Positions 1-7,024 of a DNA stretch of 19,099 bases are shown here, piece by piece. A model generated the notes under the pieces. The model searched no databases and was not told the origin of the DNA. It saw nothing but the letters and a program-made list of their open reading frames with translations. The position numbers and the translations under genes were made by a program. This stretch comes from Croceibacterium_A sp044506885 (GTDB lineage: Bacteria > Pseudomonadota > Alphaproteobacteria > Sphingomonadales > Sphingomonadaceae), in contig JBIQKC010000047.1 of the NCBI GenBank assembly GCA_044506885.1, positions 1 through 19,099 on the forward strand, in the 5' to 3' direction. The stretch's first letter is position 1; every line of letters starts with the position of its first letter.

Positions 1-116
1 GCACGTGAGCACCGGAAGCGCGGAAAGCCGCCATTTGCAGGCCGTCAGGGCTGGAGTCGAAGACGTCCAAAGGACAATGGCGATACAGCCTAGGCTCGCG
101 AACGGGGGGAGAGGGC

Positions 117-1250
117 ATGCAATCGAACCGCATCGCGATGGTCGATGCCCTGCGCGGCTACGCGCTGCTGGGGCTGTTCCTGGTCCACTGCATCGAACGG
201 TTCGAACTCTACTGGCTGAACCCGACGCCCGATGCATGGTCCGAAGCGACGATGGCCCTGTTCGCGGGCAAGGCGTTCGCCATCTTCGCGCTGCTGTTCG
301 GGTTCGGCTTCGCCACGATCATGGCCAACGAACGGGGCCGGGGCGCCGATTTCGCCGCCCGCTTCGCCTGGCGGTTGGTGCTGCTGCTGGCGTTCGGCAC
401 GGCCCATGCAGCCATCTATCGCGGCGACATCCTGCAAGTGCTGGCGCTGGCCGGGCTGGCGATGATTCCGTTCGAACGCATCCGCTCCAATTGCGCGCTG
501 CTCGTCCTCGCGGCGCTGGCTTTTGCGCAGTTGCCGCTGTGGCTGCGCTGGTGGGCGGCGGGGAAAGGCGCGGGCTGGGCCGTGGCGCAGCCGCTCTATT
601 TCACCTGGGGCGATCTCCAGACCCTGGCCGACGGTTCGATCCGGGCCGTCGCGCGCGACAATCTCGGCCCCGGCAGCGTCGGCAAGTGGTCGTTCTACCT
701 CGAAACCGGGCGGGTGATGGAGATCGCCGGGCTGTTCCTCGTCGGCATGCTGCTCCACCGCATGCGCCTGTTCGCCGAAGCCGCCCAAAGCCGCGGCGCA
801 TGGCTCGCGATCGCGGCGGGCTCGGCGGCGCTGTGGGCGCTGGCCGGCCTCGCGCCCGCCACGTTCGGCAACGAGGCGCAGCGCCAGTCGGCCGAATGGC
901 TGCTGGGGCAGGCGCGCACCTTGCCTGCGATGGGCTTCCAGGTCGCGCTGTTCGTGCTGGCGTGGCAAACGCCGCTGCGGCGCGCTCTAGCCGCGTTGGT
1001 CCCCGCCGGGCGGATGACGCTGACGCTCTACATCGCCCAGTCGCTCGGCGGCGCGCTGGTGTTCTACGGCTGGGGTTTCGGGCTGTGGGACAAGGTTTCC
1101 AACGCGCAGGCGGTGCTGTGGGGCCTTGCCGCCTTCGCCGCGCAAGTGGCGCTGGCGGCCTGGTGGTACCGCCACTTTCGCTACGGCCCGCTCGAATGGC
1201 TGTGGCGCGCGGGCACCCGCACCACGCTGGCTGTGCCGTTCCGGATATGA
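117..1250 (+). CDS. DUF418 (YeiB-like) multi-pass membrane protein
   Basis: This 377-aa inner-membrane protein belongs to the DUF418/YeiB family, whose biochemical role is not established; transport or envelope acyl-transfer functions have been suggested for relatives. The family N-terminus is visible as RIAMVDALRGYALLGLFLVH (residues 5-24). Several hydrophobic segments follow. The typical DUF418 C-terminal block is present: GRMTLTLYIAQS near residue 300 and the terminal GPLEWLWRAGT. The ATG at 117 is chosen because a purine-rich ribosome site (gggggagaggg) ends just upstream and the family motif begins five residues in. It converges on the TonB-dependent receptor gene and shares a terminator with it, so it is probably a single-gene unit. 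Nothing ties it functionally to the catabolic genes. Confidence 0.85.
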   Translation: MQSNRIAMVDALRGYALLGLFLVHCIERFELYWLNPTPDAWSEATMALFAGKAFAIFALLFGFGFATIMANERGRGADFAARFAWRLVLLLAFGTAHAAIYRGDILQVLALAGLAMIPFERIRSNCALLVLAALAFAQLPLWLRWWAAGKGAGWAVAQPLYFTWGDLQTLADGSIRAVARDNLGPGSVGKWSFYLETGRVMEIAGLFLVGMLLHRMRLFAEAAQSRGAWLAIAAGSAALWALAGLAPATFGNEAQRQSAEWLLGQARTLPAMGFQVALFVLAWQTPLRRALAALVPAGRMTLTLYIAQSLGGALVFYGWGFGLWDKVSNAQAVLWGLAAFAAQVALAAWWYRHFRYGPLEWLWRAGTRTTLAVPFRI

Positions 1251-1290
1251 AAAGGGCGGCCCCGCCAGCGTGGCGCGGGGGCCGCCCTTT
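1251..1290. terminator. Bidirectional rho-independent terminator
   Basis: A GC-rich inverted repeat starts directly after the stop of the DUF418 gene. The left arm aaagggcggcccc (1251-1263) pairs with ggggccgcccttt ending at 1290. The arms carry A tracts and T tracts at their outer ends, so the hairpin is followed by Ts on both strands. It sits between two convergent genes and probably ends both transcripts. Confidence 0.85.
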
Positions 1291-1311
1291 CCGTGTCCGA
1301 AGCCGAACGCC

Positions 1312-3639
1312 TCAGAAGTCCTTGCGCAGGCTGACGCGCCATTCGCGCGGCTTGCCCACCTGGGCATAGGCGGTGCCGGCGAAGGCATAGACCGCGTCGA
1401 ACCGCGACGGCATGTAGTACTTGTCGAACAGGTTCGTCACTTCCAGCGCCACTTCCAGGTCGCGGTCCGGGTTGCGATAGGTCAGGCGCGCGTTGCCCAG
1501 CCAGTAGGCGTCGAAATAGCGGAAGTCGGGGCTCACCGCTTCCAGCCCGTATCCGGCGAACGACCTGCCGCGATAGGCCACGTCGAAGCGTGGGGTGATC
1601 GTGCCCGCGTTGCTCAAGCCGATCTCGTACTGCGCGCCGGCGCTGAAGGTCGCCTTCGGCGAGACGATCGGGTCGTCCAGCGTGGTCGAGGTGCCGACCG
1701 CCGGGGACAGCGAGGTGTACTTCGAATCGAGCAGGCTCAGCGAGCTGTCGATCATGAAACCTTCGACCGGCTCGGCGAACAGCTCCGCCTCCACGCCCCA
1801 GATCTTGCCGTCGCCGGCGTTGGCGACGACCGCGCAAGGGCCGCCGCCATAGGCCGTGCAGTCCGACAGCGCGAGCTGGATGTTCTTGTACTCGTTGTAG
1901 AAGCCGGAAACGTTGAACCGCACCAAGCGGCCGAACAGGTCGGTCTTGATGCCGCCTTCGTAGGACGTCACCGTTTCCGGGCCGAACGTGCCCTGGATCG
2001 CGTGCTGCGGGATGAACGGGCGCGAGGTGACGCCGCCGCCCTTGAACCCGGTGCCGACCGTCACATAGGCCAGCACTTCGGGCGAAAAGCGATAGTCGAC
2101 CGACGCGCGCCAGTCGAACCGGTCGCCGTCGTAGGCCGATGTCAGGTCATGCAGCCCGCCAAGGCCGAAGGGATCGGGATCGAGCGGGCTGCCGTCCGGG
2201 TTCAGCCGCTGGAAGGTGTAGTCCTTGTGTTCGTCCGTATAGCGGATGCCGCCGGTCAGCGTCAGCGCGTCGGTCGGCTTGACGATCACGGTCGCGAAGG
2301 CCGCCTTGGTGTCGGCGTTGATCGGGTCGTTGCCCTGGAACTGCATCGGCAGCCCCGGCACGATGTAGCGGATGTCCTGGATCGTGTAATAGGTGCTGCG
2401 CTGGTCGGAATAGAACCCGCCCACGGTGAAATCGATGAAATCGCCGATCTGCCCGTTCAGGCGCAATTCCTGGCTGACGAACCAGAAATCGAGATCGTTG
2501 TACCCCGCCGCCGAAAGGTCGAGCGTCGGCGTGTAGTCGTCGTCGCTGCCCCAGACGTTGTTGTATTCGCGGTACGATGTGATCGACTGCAATTGCAGGC
2601 TGTCGCTCAGCTCGATCGACAGGTGGCCGGAAACGCCCCACCCCTTGAACAGGTTGGTGTTGCCCGTGTTCCAGTCGCCCATCGCGCCCATCGCCGGCAT
2701 GTGCCAGCTCGCATAAGTGCAGAAGTCGCCGCACATGAAGTTCGCCGCGCTGCCCGTGGCGACGATCGGCACTTCGGCCGCGCTGTTGCGCTTGGCGCGC
2801 TGGTAATCGGCGATGACGAGGAATTCGACCGTGTCGGTCGGCTCGGCCAGCACCGAGGCGCGCACGCCCGAATAATTGACGTTGCCGAGGTCGGCGACGA
2901 CGCAGTCGGCCGCTCCGGTCTGGCTCGGGATGCCTTCGGGATTGCCGGGGTTGGCGCAGCCATAGTCGATCTGGTCGACATAGCCGTCCTGTTCCTTGTG
3001 CACCGCCGAGACGCGGCCATAGAGCCCGTTTGCGATCGGGAAGTTGATCCCGCCGCGCAGCTCCAGCCGGTCGCGGCTGCCATAGCCCGCCTCGACGAAG
3101 GCGGAGGGGTTGGCGTTCGGCTTCTTGGAGAACAGCTTGATCGCGCCGCCGATCGAGTTGCGGCCCGTCAGCGTCCCTTGCGGGCCGCGCAGGATTTCGA
3201 CCCGGTCGAGATCGAGCAGGTCGAAGTTCGCGCCCGTCAGCGTCGGATAGTAGACGTCGTCGATATAGAGGCCCACGCCCGGTTCGTAGGCGGGGCTGAA
3301 GTCGAACTGGCCGATGCCGCGGATCGATGCGCCCATCGAAGCGCCGAAGGCTCCGCCCATCTCGTTCAGCGTCACGCCCGGCGCTTGGCGGGCGACATCG
3401 GCGATGTCGTCCTGGTTGCGCGCGGTCAGCAGCGCGGAATCGACCGCGGTGATCGCCAGCGGGGTATCCTGGAGCCGCTGTTCGCGGAACTGCGCGGTCA
3501 CGATGATGTCGTTGGATTCCGCGTCCTCGCCATCGTCCTGGGCGGCCGCGGGCGCGGAGCACAGGGCCGCGGCGACGGCGGCAAGGCTGATCGTGAACGC
3601 AATGGGGGTCTTGCGCGGGGCGCAGTGGCTGCTCGCCAT
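1312..3639 (-). CDS. TonB-dependent outer-membrane receptor
   Basis: This 775-aa protein is an outer-membrane, TonB-energised transporter for a large or scarce ligand. A Sec signal peptide covers about residues 1-34 (cleavage after APAAAQ). A TonB-box-like DIIVTAQ lies at 44-50. The plug domain carries RVEILRGPQGTLTGRNSIGG (146-165), and a long beta-barrel ends in the expected terminal phenylalanine (SLRKDF). The plug wording and length match the receptors that sphingomonads use for plant- and lignin-derived compounds rather than classic siderophore receptors. For comparison, DdvT imports dehydrodivanillate in Sphingobium SYK-6. The ATG at 3639 follows a strong site, gaggagagg. The gene lies downstream of the decarboxylase operon on the same strand but after a 162-bp gap with its own candidate promoter. 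The substrate cannot be read from sequence. Confidence 0.93.
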   Translation of the reverse strand: MASSHCAPRKTPIAFTISLAAVAAALCSAPAAAQDDGEDAESNDIIVTAQFREQRLQDTPLAITAVDSALLTARNQDDIADVARQAPGVTLNEMGGAFGASMGASIRGIGQFDFSPAYEPGVGLYIDDVYYPTLTGANFDLLDLDRVEILRGPQGTLTGRNSIGGAIKLFSKKPNANPSAFVEAGYGSRDRLELRGGINFPIANGLYGRVSAVHKEQDGYVDQIDYGCANPGNPEGIPSQTGAADCVVADLGNVNYSGVRASVLAEPTDTVEFLVIADYQRAKRNSAAEVPIVATGSAANFMCGDFCTYASWHMPAMGAMGDWNTGNTNLFKGWGVSGHLSIELSDSLQLQSITSYREYNNVWGSDDDYTPTLDLSAAGYNDLDFWFVSQELRLNGQIGDFIDFTVGGFYSDQRSTYYTIQDIRYIVPGLPMQFQGNDPINADTKAAFATVIVKPTDALTLTGGIRYTDEHKDYTFQRLNPDGSPLDPDPFGLGGLHDLTSAYDGDRFDWRASVDYRFSPEVLAYVTVGTGFKGGGVTSRPFIPQHAIQGTFGPETVTSYEGGIKTDLFGRLVRFNVSGFYNEYKNIQLALSDCTAYGGGPCAVVANAGDGKIWGVEAELFAEPVEGFMIDSSLSLLDSKYTSLSPAVGTSTTLDDPIVSPKATFSAGAQYEIGLSNAGTITPRFDVAYRGRSFAGYGLEAVSPDFRYFDAYWLGNARLTYRNPDRDLEVALEVTNLFDKYYMPSRFDAVYAFAGTAYAQVGKPREWRVSLRKDF

Positions 3640-3695
3640 CCTGTTCCTCTCCTCTGTGTCGTTTTATCGGACGGCGAAGAATACCGTCGCTTTGT

Positions 3696-3724
3696 GAGTA
3701 ATGCTGACGAATCGCGTCATGCAA
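3696..3724 (-). promoter_or_regulatory. Candidate promoter and operator of the TonB receptor gene
   Basis: On the minus strand, TTGCAT (3724-3719) and TTACTC (3701-3696) are separated by 17 nt, about 60 nt upstream of the receptor start. The spacer holds an inverted repeat, TGACG-N5-CGTCA (3705-3719), a layout typical of a repressor site. The -10 element is a poor match, so this is a proposal only. Confidence 0.3.
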
Positions 3725-3801
3725 CACGCACTCGGCCGAACGGGCCACCAGACCGGACGACTGGTGCGGAATGGTGACATTTTTCGGCGAATTCTCGGTA
3801 T

Positions 3802-4932
3802 TTAGGATACGATTCTGAATACGCGTTCAGCATTGTATTGCATCAGCATCCGCTTGTGTTCCGGCGTCAGGTCCATCCGGTCGTAGGCCGCGACTTCGTC
3901 GGCGCTCTGCTGATAGGGATAGTCCATCGCGTAGAGCACGCGTTCCGGCCCCAGCACGTCCATGCAGAACCGGATCGCCGGTTCCCACGCCACGCCGCTG
4001 GTGGTGATCCAGATGTTGTTGCGGAAATAGTGGCTCACCGGATGTTCCAGCTTGACCTGCTTGCCCCCGCGCAGATGCGCGCGGCCGTCGGCGTTCCCCT
4101 GCATCCAGTCGAAGCGATAGAGCTGCAACGGCATGCATTCGCCCATGTGGCCGATGACGAGGCGCAGCTTGGGAAAGCGGTCGAACGCGCCGGAGAAGAT
4201 CAGCCCCATCGTGTGCAGCCACACGTCGTGCGGGAAGCCGCCCAGCGCGCCGAAGAACCCCCGGCTCTCGTAATGCGGCGCGTTGAACGGCGCAGTCGGG
4301 TGGATGTAGAGCGCGGCGTCCATCGCCTCCAGCGCTTCGAGGATCGGGAAGTATTCCGTCTCGTCGATGTAATGCCCCTGGAAGTGCGAATTGAGCACCG
4401 CGCCGGCGAGGCCCAGCGTCCCCATAGCCCGTTCGATCTCCTTGACCGAGCCTTTCACGTCGCGCGGATCGAACGCGGCGCAGGCGCTGAACCGGTCCGG
4501 GTGGCGGCGGCAGGCGTCGGCGGCGATGTCGTTGGCCTCGCGCGCCAGCGCCGTCCCCTCGCCCGGCCGCACCACCTGCACGCCCGGCGCGGTCAGCAGC
4601 AGCAACTGCCGGTCGATGCCGTATTCGTCCATATGGGCAAGGCGCAGGTCGCCCAGGTCCTGCAACATCTCCTGCAAGCTCGGCATCTTCGAGAACATGC
4701 CCGCCATCTTCAGGCTGTCGTCGCCCGGCGCCTCGCCGCTGTCGAGATATTCGACTTGCGCCTTTACCAGCGCGGGGAAAGTCCACGCCTCCTCGGTGGC
4801 GATGCGCTTGTACGGCGCGGCGCGATCGATGTCGCCGGCGGGCGGGGCCATGCCGATCCGCGTGCGGTGGCTGAAATCTTCCCTGAAATGGCCTTTCAGA
4901 CCCTTCTCGCTGCCGTCTTCGAGCAATGCCAT
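3802..4932 (-). CDS. LigW-like metal-dependent decarboxylase (amidohydrolase 2 family)
   Basis: This 376-aa TIM-barrel enzyme belongs to the amidohydrolase-2/ACMSD family, which non-oxidatively decarboxylates aromatic acids with a divalent metal. It closely resembles remembered LigW (5-carboxyvanillate decarboxylase of sphingomonads): RIATEEAW at 43-50, NSHFQGHYIDE at 181-191, YIHP with H211, GHMGE with H262, and SGVAWEPAIRFC followed by YAMDYPYQ with D337. The family metal-ligand positions (Glu in TEE, both His, Asp) are therefore all present. It carries about 40 extra N-terminal residues compared with LigW, and M28 is an alternative start. The ATG at 4932 overlaps the upstream stop by one base (TGATG), so translation is probably coupled. 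The actual substrate is unproven; a related decarboxylase such as gamma-resorcylate decarboxylase is an alternative. Confidence 0.85.
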   Translation of the reverse strand: MALLEDGSEKGLKGHFREDFSHRTRIGMAPPAGDIDRAAPYKRIATEEAWTFPALVKAQVEYLDSGEAPGDDSLKMAGMFSKMPSLQEMLQDLGDLRLAHMDEYGIDRQLLLLTAPGVQVVRPGEGTALAREANDIAADACRRHPDRFSACAAFDPRDVKGSVKEIERAMGTLGLAGAVLNSHFQGHYIDETEYFPILEALEAMDAALYIHPTAPFNAPHYESRGFFGALGGFPHDVWLHTMGLIFSGAFDRFPKLRLVIGHMGECMPLQLYRFDWMQGNADGRAHLRGGKQVKLEHPVSHYFRNNIWITTSGVAWEPAIRFCMDVLGPERVLYAMDYPYQQSADEVAAYDRMDLTPEHKRMLMQYNAERVFRIVS

Positions 4933-5354
4933 CAGAACATCCCGTTGTCGTTTTTGGTGGTGGCGGGGTCCGGCACTTCCTGCATCGCGTCCCAGTGCTC
5001 GCGGATATAGCCGTCCGCGATCCGCAGGATGTCGATGATCGCGTAGCCGGGATGATCCGCCTGCCGCCGGAAATGGAAATGCACCGCCACTAGGTCCGCA
5101 TCGCCGAACACCACGCGCTTCACCTCGTGGCTCAGCTCGGGGTTGCGCGCGATGCTTGCCTCCATCATCGCCAGCGTCGCATCGCGCCCGGTGGGGGCGT
5201 TGGGGTTGTGCTGGATATAGTCCGGGTGGACCCAGTTGAGGAACGCATCGCGCGGATTGTCCTCGACATAGAACAACTGGATGAACCGCTCGGCCACCTC
5301 GCGCACCGAGAGCTGCTCGCGGTTCGAGGTGTCGCGCGGATCGAAGGCGGGCAT
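4932..5354 (-). CDS. SnoaL-like (COG4922-type) NTF2-fold protein, cytosolic
   Basis: This 140-aa protein has a single NTF2-like cone-fold domain of the SnoaL-like group described as putative aldol-condensation enzymes. Visible family marks are VHPDYIQHNPNAPTGRDA at 42-59, the His-containing strand LVAVHFHF near 89-96, REHWDAMQEVPDP at 118-130, and the terminal NDNGMF. It has no signal peptide, so it should be cytosolic. The ATG at 5354 overlaps the preceding stop (TGATG), and its own stop overlaps the decarboxylase start the same way. It is clearly homologous to both halves of the upstream gene product. A retro-aldol, isomerase or dehydratase role on the same substrate as the decarboxylase is plausible but inferred from fold and context. 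Confidence 0.85.
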   Translation of the reverse strand: MPAFDPRDTSNREQLSVREVAERFIQLFYVEDNPRDAFLNWVHPDYIQHNPNAPTGRDATLAMMEASIARNPELSHEVKRVVFGDADLVAVHFHFRRQADHPGYAIIDILRIADGYIREHWDAMQEVPDPATTKNDNGMF

Positions 5355-6256
5355 CAGAACATCCCGTTGTCGTTCATCGCCCGCTCGGGCACGGCCTGGG
5401 TCACGTCCCAGTGCTCGACGATCTTGCAGTTGTCGACGCGCAGGAAGTCCACCGCCACCGCGCCGCGCTCTTCCGGACTGCTTCGCCCGACCAGGTGCAC
5501 CGCGATCATGTCGTCTTCCACGATCACCCGGTACACGGTCATCCGGTGGTTCGGGTTGCGCTGGTAGATCGGCTCCAGGAACGCGATCGCCGCGTCGCGC
5601 CCGTTCTGCGCGTTCGGGTTGTGCTGCTTGTAGTCCGGGTGGACCCAGGTCTCGTAAGCCTCGCGCACCTTGCCCTGTTCGTAGAGCAGCGGCACGAAGC
5701 CGTCGGCCACCTGGCGGGTGGACAACGCGCACGGTTCGGAAACCTTGCCGGTCCACGCGATCTCCACCGTGCCGAACATGTCGTGCCCGTTTACGCTCGT
5801 TTCGGGCGCCTGCTGGATCACGTCCCAGTGCTCGACGATCCTGCACTGACTGACGCGGTAGATGTCCACCACCGCGCTCGGCGGCGCGTCGGGGCTGAAG
5901 CGCGCTTCGTTGTGGACCGCCACCAGCCCATCGGAGGCGACCACGCGGTGGACCTTGTAGCGCGCGTCGGGGTTCGCATCGAAGAACGGCTGGAGGAAGT
6001 TCACCGCCGCATCCCGCCCGCTCGGCGCGCCGGGATTGTGCTGGATGTAGTTCGGATGGACCCAGGTCTCGAACGCCAGCTTCGCGTTCCTCTGCTCGTA
6101 GAACAGCGGAATGAACCGCTCGACCACCTGCCGCGCGTTGAGCGTGCAGCCCTGTTCGGGTGTCGGCGCGCCGGTTTCCGCGGCCAGCGCGGGCAGCGGG
6201 CCCGTGCCCGCGGCGGCAACGGCGCCCGCCAGCAGAACCGCAAGCGCCCGCCGCAT
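5354..6256 (-). CDS. Exported protein with two tandem SnoaL-like domains
   Basis: This 300-aa protein starts with a signal peptide (MRRALAVLLAGAV, cleavage near LAAE at 24-27) and then repeats the same NTF2-fold unit twice, at about 38-160 and 178-300. Unit 1 has WVHPNYIQHNPGAPSGRDA, VEHWDVIQQAPE and ends VNGHDMF. Unit 2 has WVHPDYKQHNPNAQNGRDA, VEHWDVTQAVPE and ends MNDNGMF. The single-domain neighbour downstream ends the same way. SnoaL-like proteins are usually single-domain and cytosolic, so a fused, exported pair is unusual. The two halves could form an internal pseudo-dimer, since NTF2 folds commonly dimerise. The ATG at 6256 is chosen over earlier in-frame codons because it opens the signal peptide and overlaps the upstream stop as TGATG. 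Activity is unknown. Confidence 0.85.
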   Translation of the reverse strand: MRRALAVLLAGAVAAAGTGPLPALAAETGAPTPEQGCTLNARQVVERFIPLFYEQRNAKLAFETWVHPNYIQHNPGAPSGRDAAVNFLQPFFDANPDARYKVHRVVASDGLVAVHNEARFSPDAPPSAVVDIYRVSQCRIVEHWDVIQQAPETSVNGHDMFGTVEIAWTGKVSEPCALSTRQVADGFVPLLYEQGKVREAYETWVHPDYKQHNPNAQNGRDAAIAFLEPIYQRNPNHRMTVYRVIVEDDMIAVHLVGRSSPEERGAVAVDFLRVDNCKIVEHWDVTQAVPERAMNDNGMF

Positions 6257-6954
6257 CACGCCTTCTCCTGCCCGGCCAGCAGCGCGCCGAACTTCGGATG
6301 CGCGAAGTGCATCGGCACGTCCTGCCGGTGGGGCCAGGTCTTGCGATATTCGCTCTCGGGCAGCAGGAAGTCGGGCCCGATCGGATCTTCGGGATAGGTC
6401 TTGGTGGCGGGTTGCAGGTGCGCGGTGGTGTGGCCCCAGCCTTTCAGCTCGTCGTCCTGCCACTGCATCATGTAGTTCAGGCGCTTGATCTTCCACACGC
6501 CGTCTTCGCGCACATAGTCGTTCTCGTAGATGCCGGCTTCCATGAACTGCTGCGGCATCACCGCTTCGCGCGTTTCCTGGAAATCGTCGTGCCAGCCGCC
6601 GAACAGCACGCCGTGGAACCGGCCCTTGGCGGTCTGCCGGTCGGGCGCGATGGTGATGATGTCCATCATCTGGAAATGGTCGAGCAGCAACCCGTCCACC
6701 GGGCCCGGCCGGCCGCCGGTGAAGCGCTGCTGGATCCAGTCGCCATACAGGCGCTTCACGCCTGCCTTGCCGACATATTCGCCCGACAGGAACACCACCG
6801 AACCGTCCTCGGCGAACAGGTCGGCCACTTCGTCGGGGCGGTTGAAATCGATGTAGTAGCCATAGGCCCAGTGCAGGCGGCGGATGGCGTTGATGTCCTC
6901 CAGCTCGCCCACGCGGTTCTCGAGCGCGGCAAGGCGCTGTTCCATGTCACTCAT
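6256..6954 (-). CDS. NTF2-like (SnoaL_4-type) protein, first gene of operon
   Basis: This 232-aa protein begins with a short helical stretch (MEQRLAALENRVGELEDI) and then the SnoaL_4-type pattern INAIRRLHWAYGYYIDFNRP and ADLFAEDGSVVF (about 21-55). A central KGRFHGVLFGGWHDDF region and a later strand VWKIKRLNYMMQW follow. The C-terminal tail of about 60 residues is rich in Pro, His and Trp. No signal peptide is seen. NTF2-fold enzymes include steroid isomerase, scytalone dehydratase, SnoaL and the sphingomonad diarylpropane-diol lyase LdpA. The length and catabolic context make an LdpA-like lyase conceivable, but that is a hypothesis. The ATG at 6954 has a good site (gggagag). Its stop overlaps the next start (TGATG). 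Confidence 0.8.
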   Translation of the reverse strand: MSDMEQRLAALENRVGELEDINAIRRLHWAYGYYIDFNRPDEVADLFAEDGSVVFLSGEYVGKAGVKRLYGDWIQQRFTGGRPGPVDGLLLDHFQMMDIITIAPDRQTAKGRFHGVLFGGWHDDFQETREAVMPQQFMEAGIYENDYVREDGVWKIKRLNYMMQWQDDELKGWGHTTAHLQPATKTYPEDPIGPDFLLPESEYRKTWPHRQDVPMHFAHPKFGALLAGQEKA

Positions 6955-6984
6955 TGATCGACTCTCCCGGATAGGTTTGTATGC

Positions 6985-7006
6985 AACACTAACGATCGTG
7001 ATTGTT
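6985..7006. promoter_or_regulatory. Dyad-symmetric operator candidate in divergent promoter
   Basis: The 70-bp gap between the divergent NTF2 operon and the dehydrogenase gene contains a 22-bp interrupted palindrome. A perfect ACGATCGT core (6992-6999) is flanked symmetrically, 3 nt out on each side, by AACA (6985-6988) and TGTT (7003-7006). Nine of eleven base pairs are symmetric. Its place in the only shared control region suggests a dimeric regulator acting on both units; no regulator gene lies in the window. Confidence 0.45.
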
Positions 7007-7024
7007 TTGGCGAGAGGGAATACA

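Noticed and set aside
5..1369. 454-codon open frame in another + frame over the DUF418 gene
   Set aside because: Arg-rich composition without membrane segments; the DUF418 frame has clear family motifs and a ribosome site.
3746..3766. CACCAG/CTGGTG inverted repeat as a terminator for the decarboxylase operon
   Set aside because: Only a 6-bp stem with a 9-nt loop and no following T tract; could equally be chance or a protein site.
1126..3777. Very long open frame (883 codons) on the + strand opposite the TonB receptor gene
   Set aside because: It lies antisense to a clearly real receptor gene, is Arg/Ala/Val-rich with no motif, and is the kind of open frame that high-GC codon bias creates.
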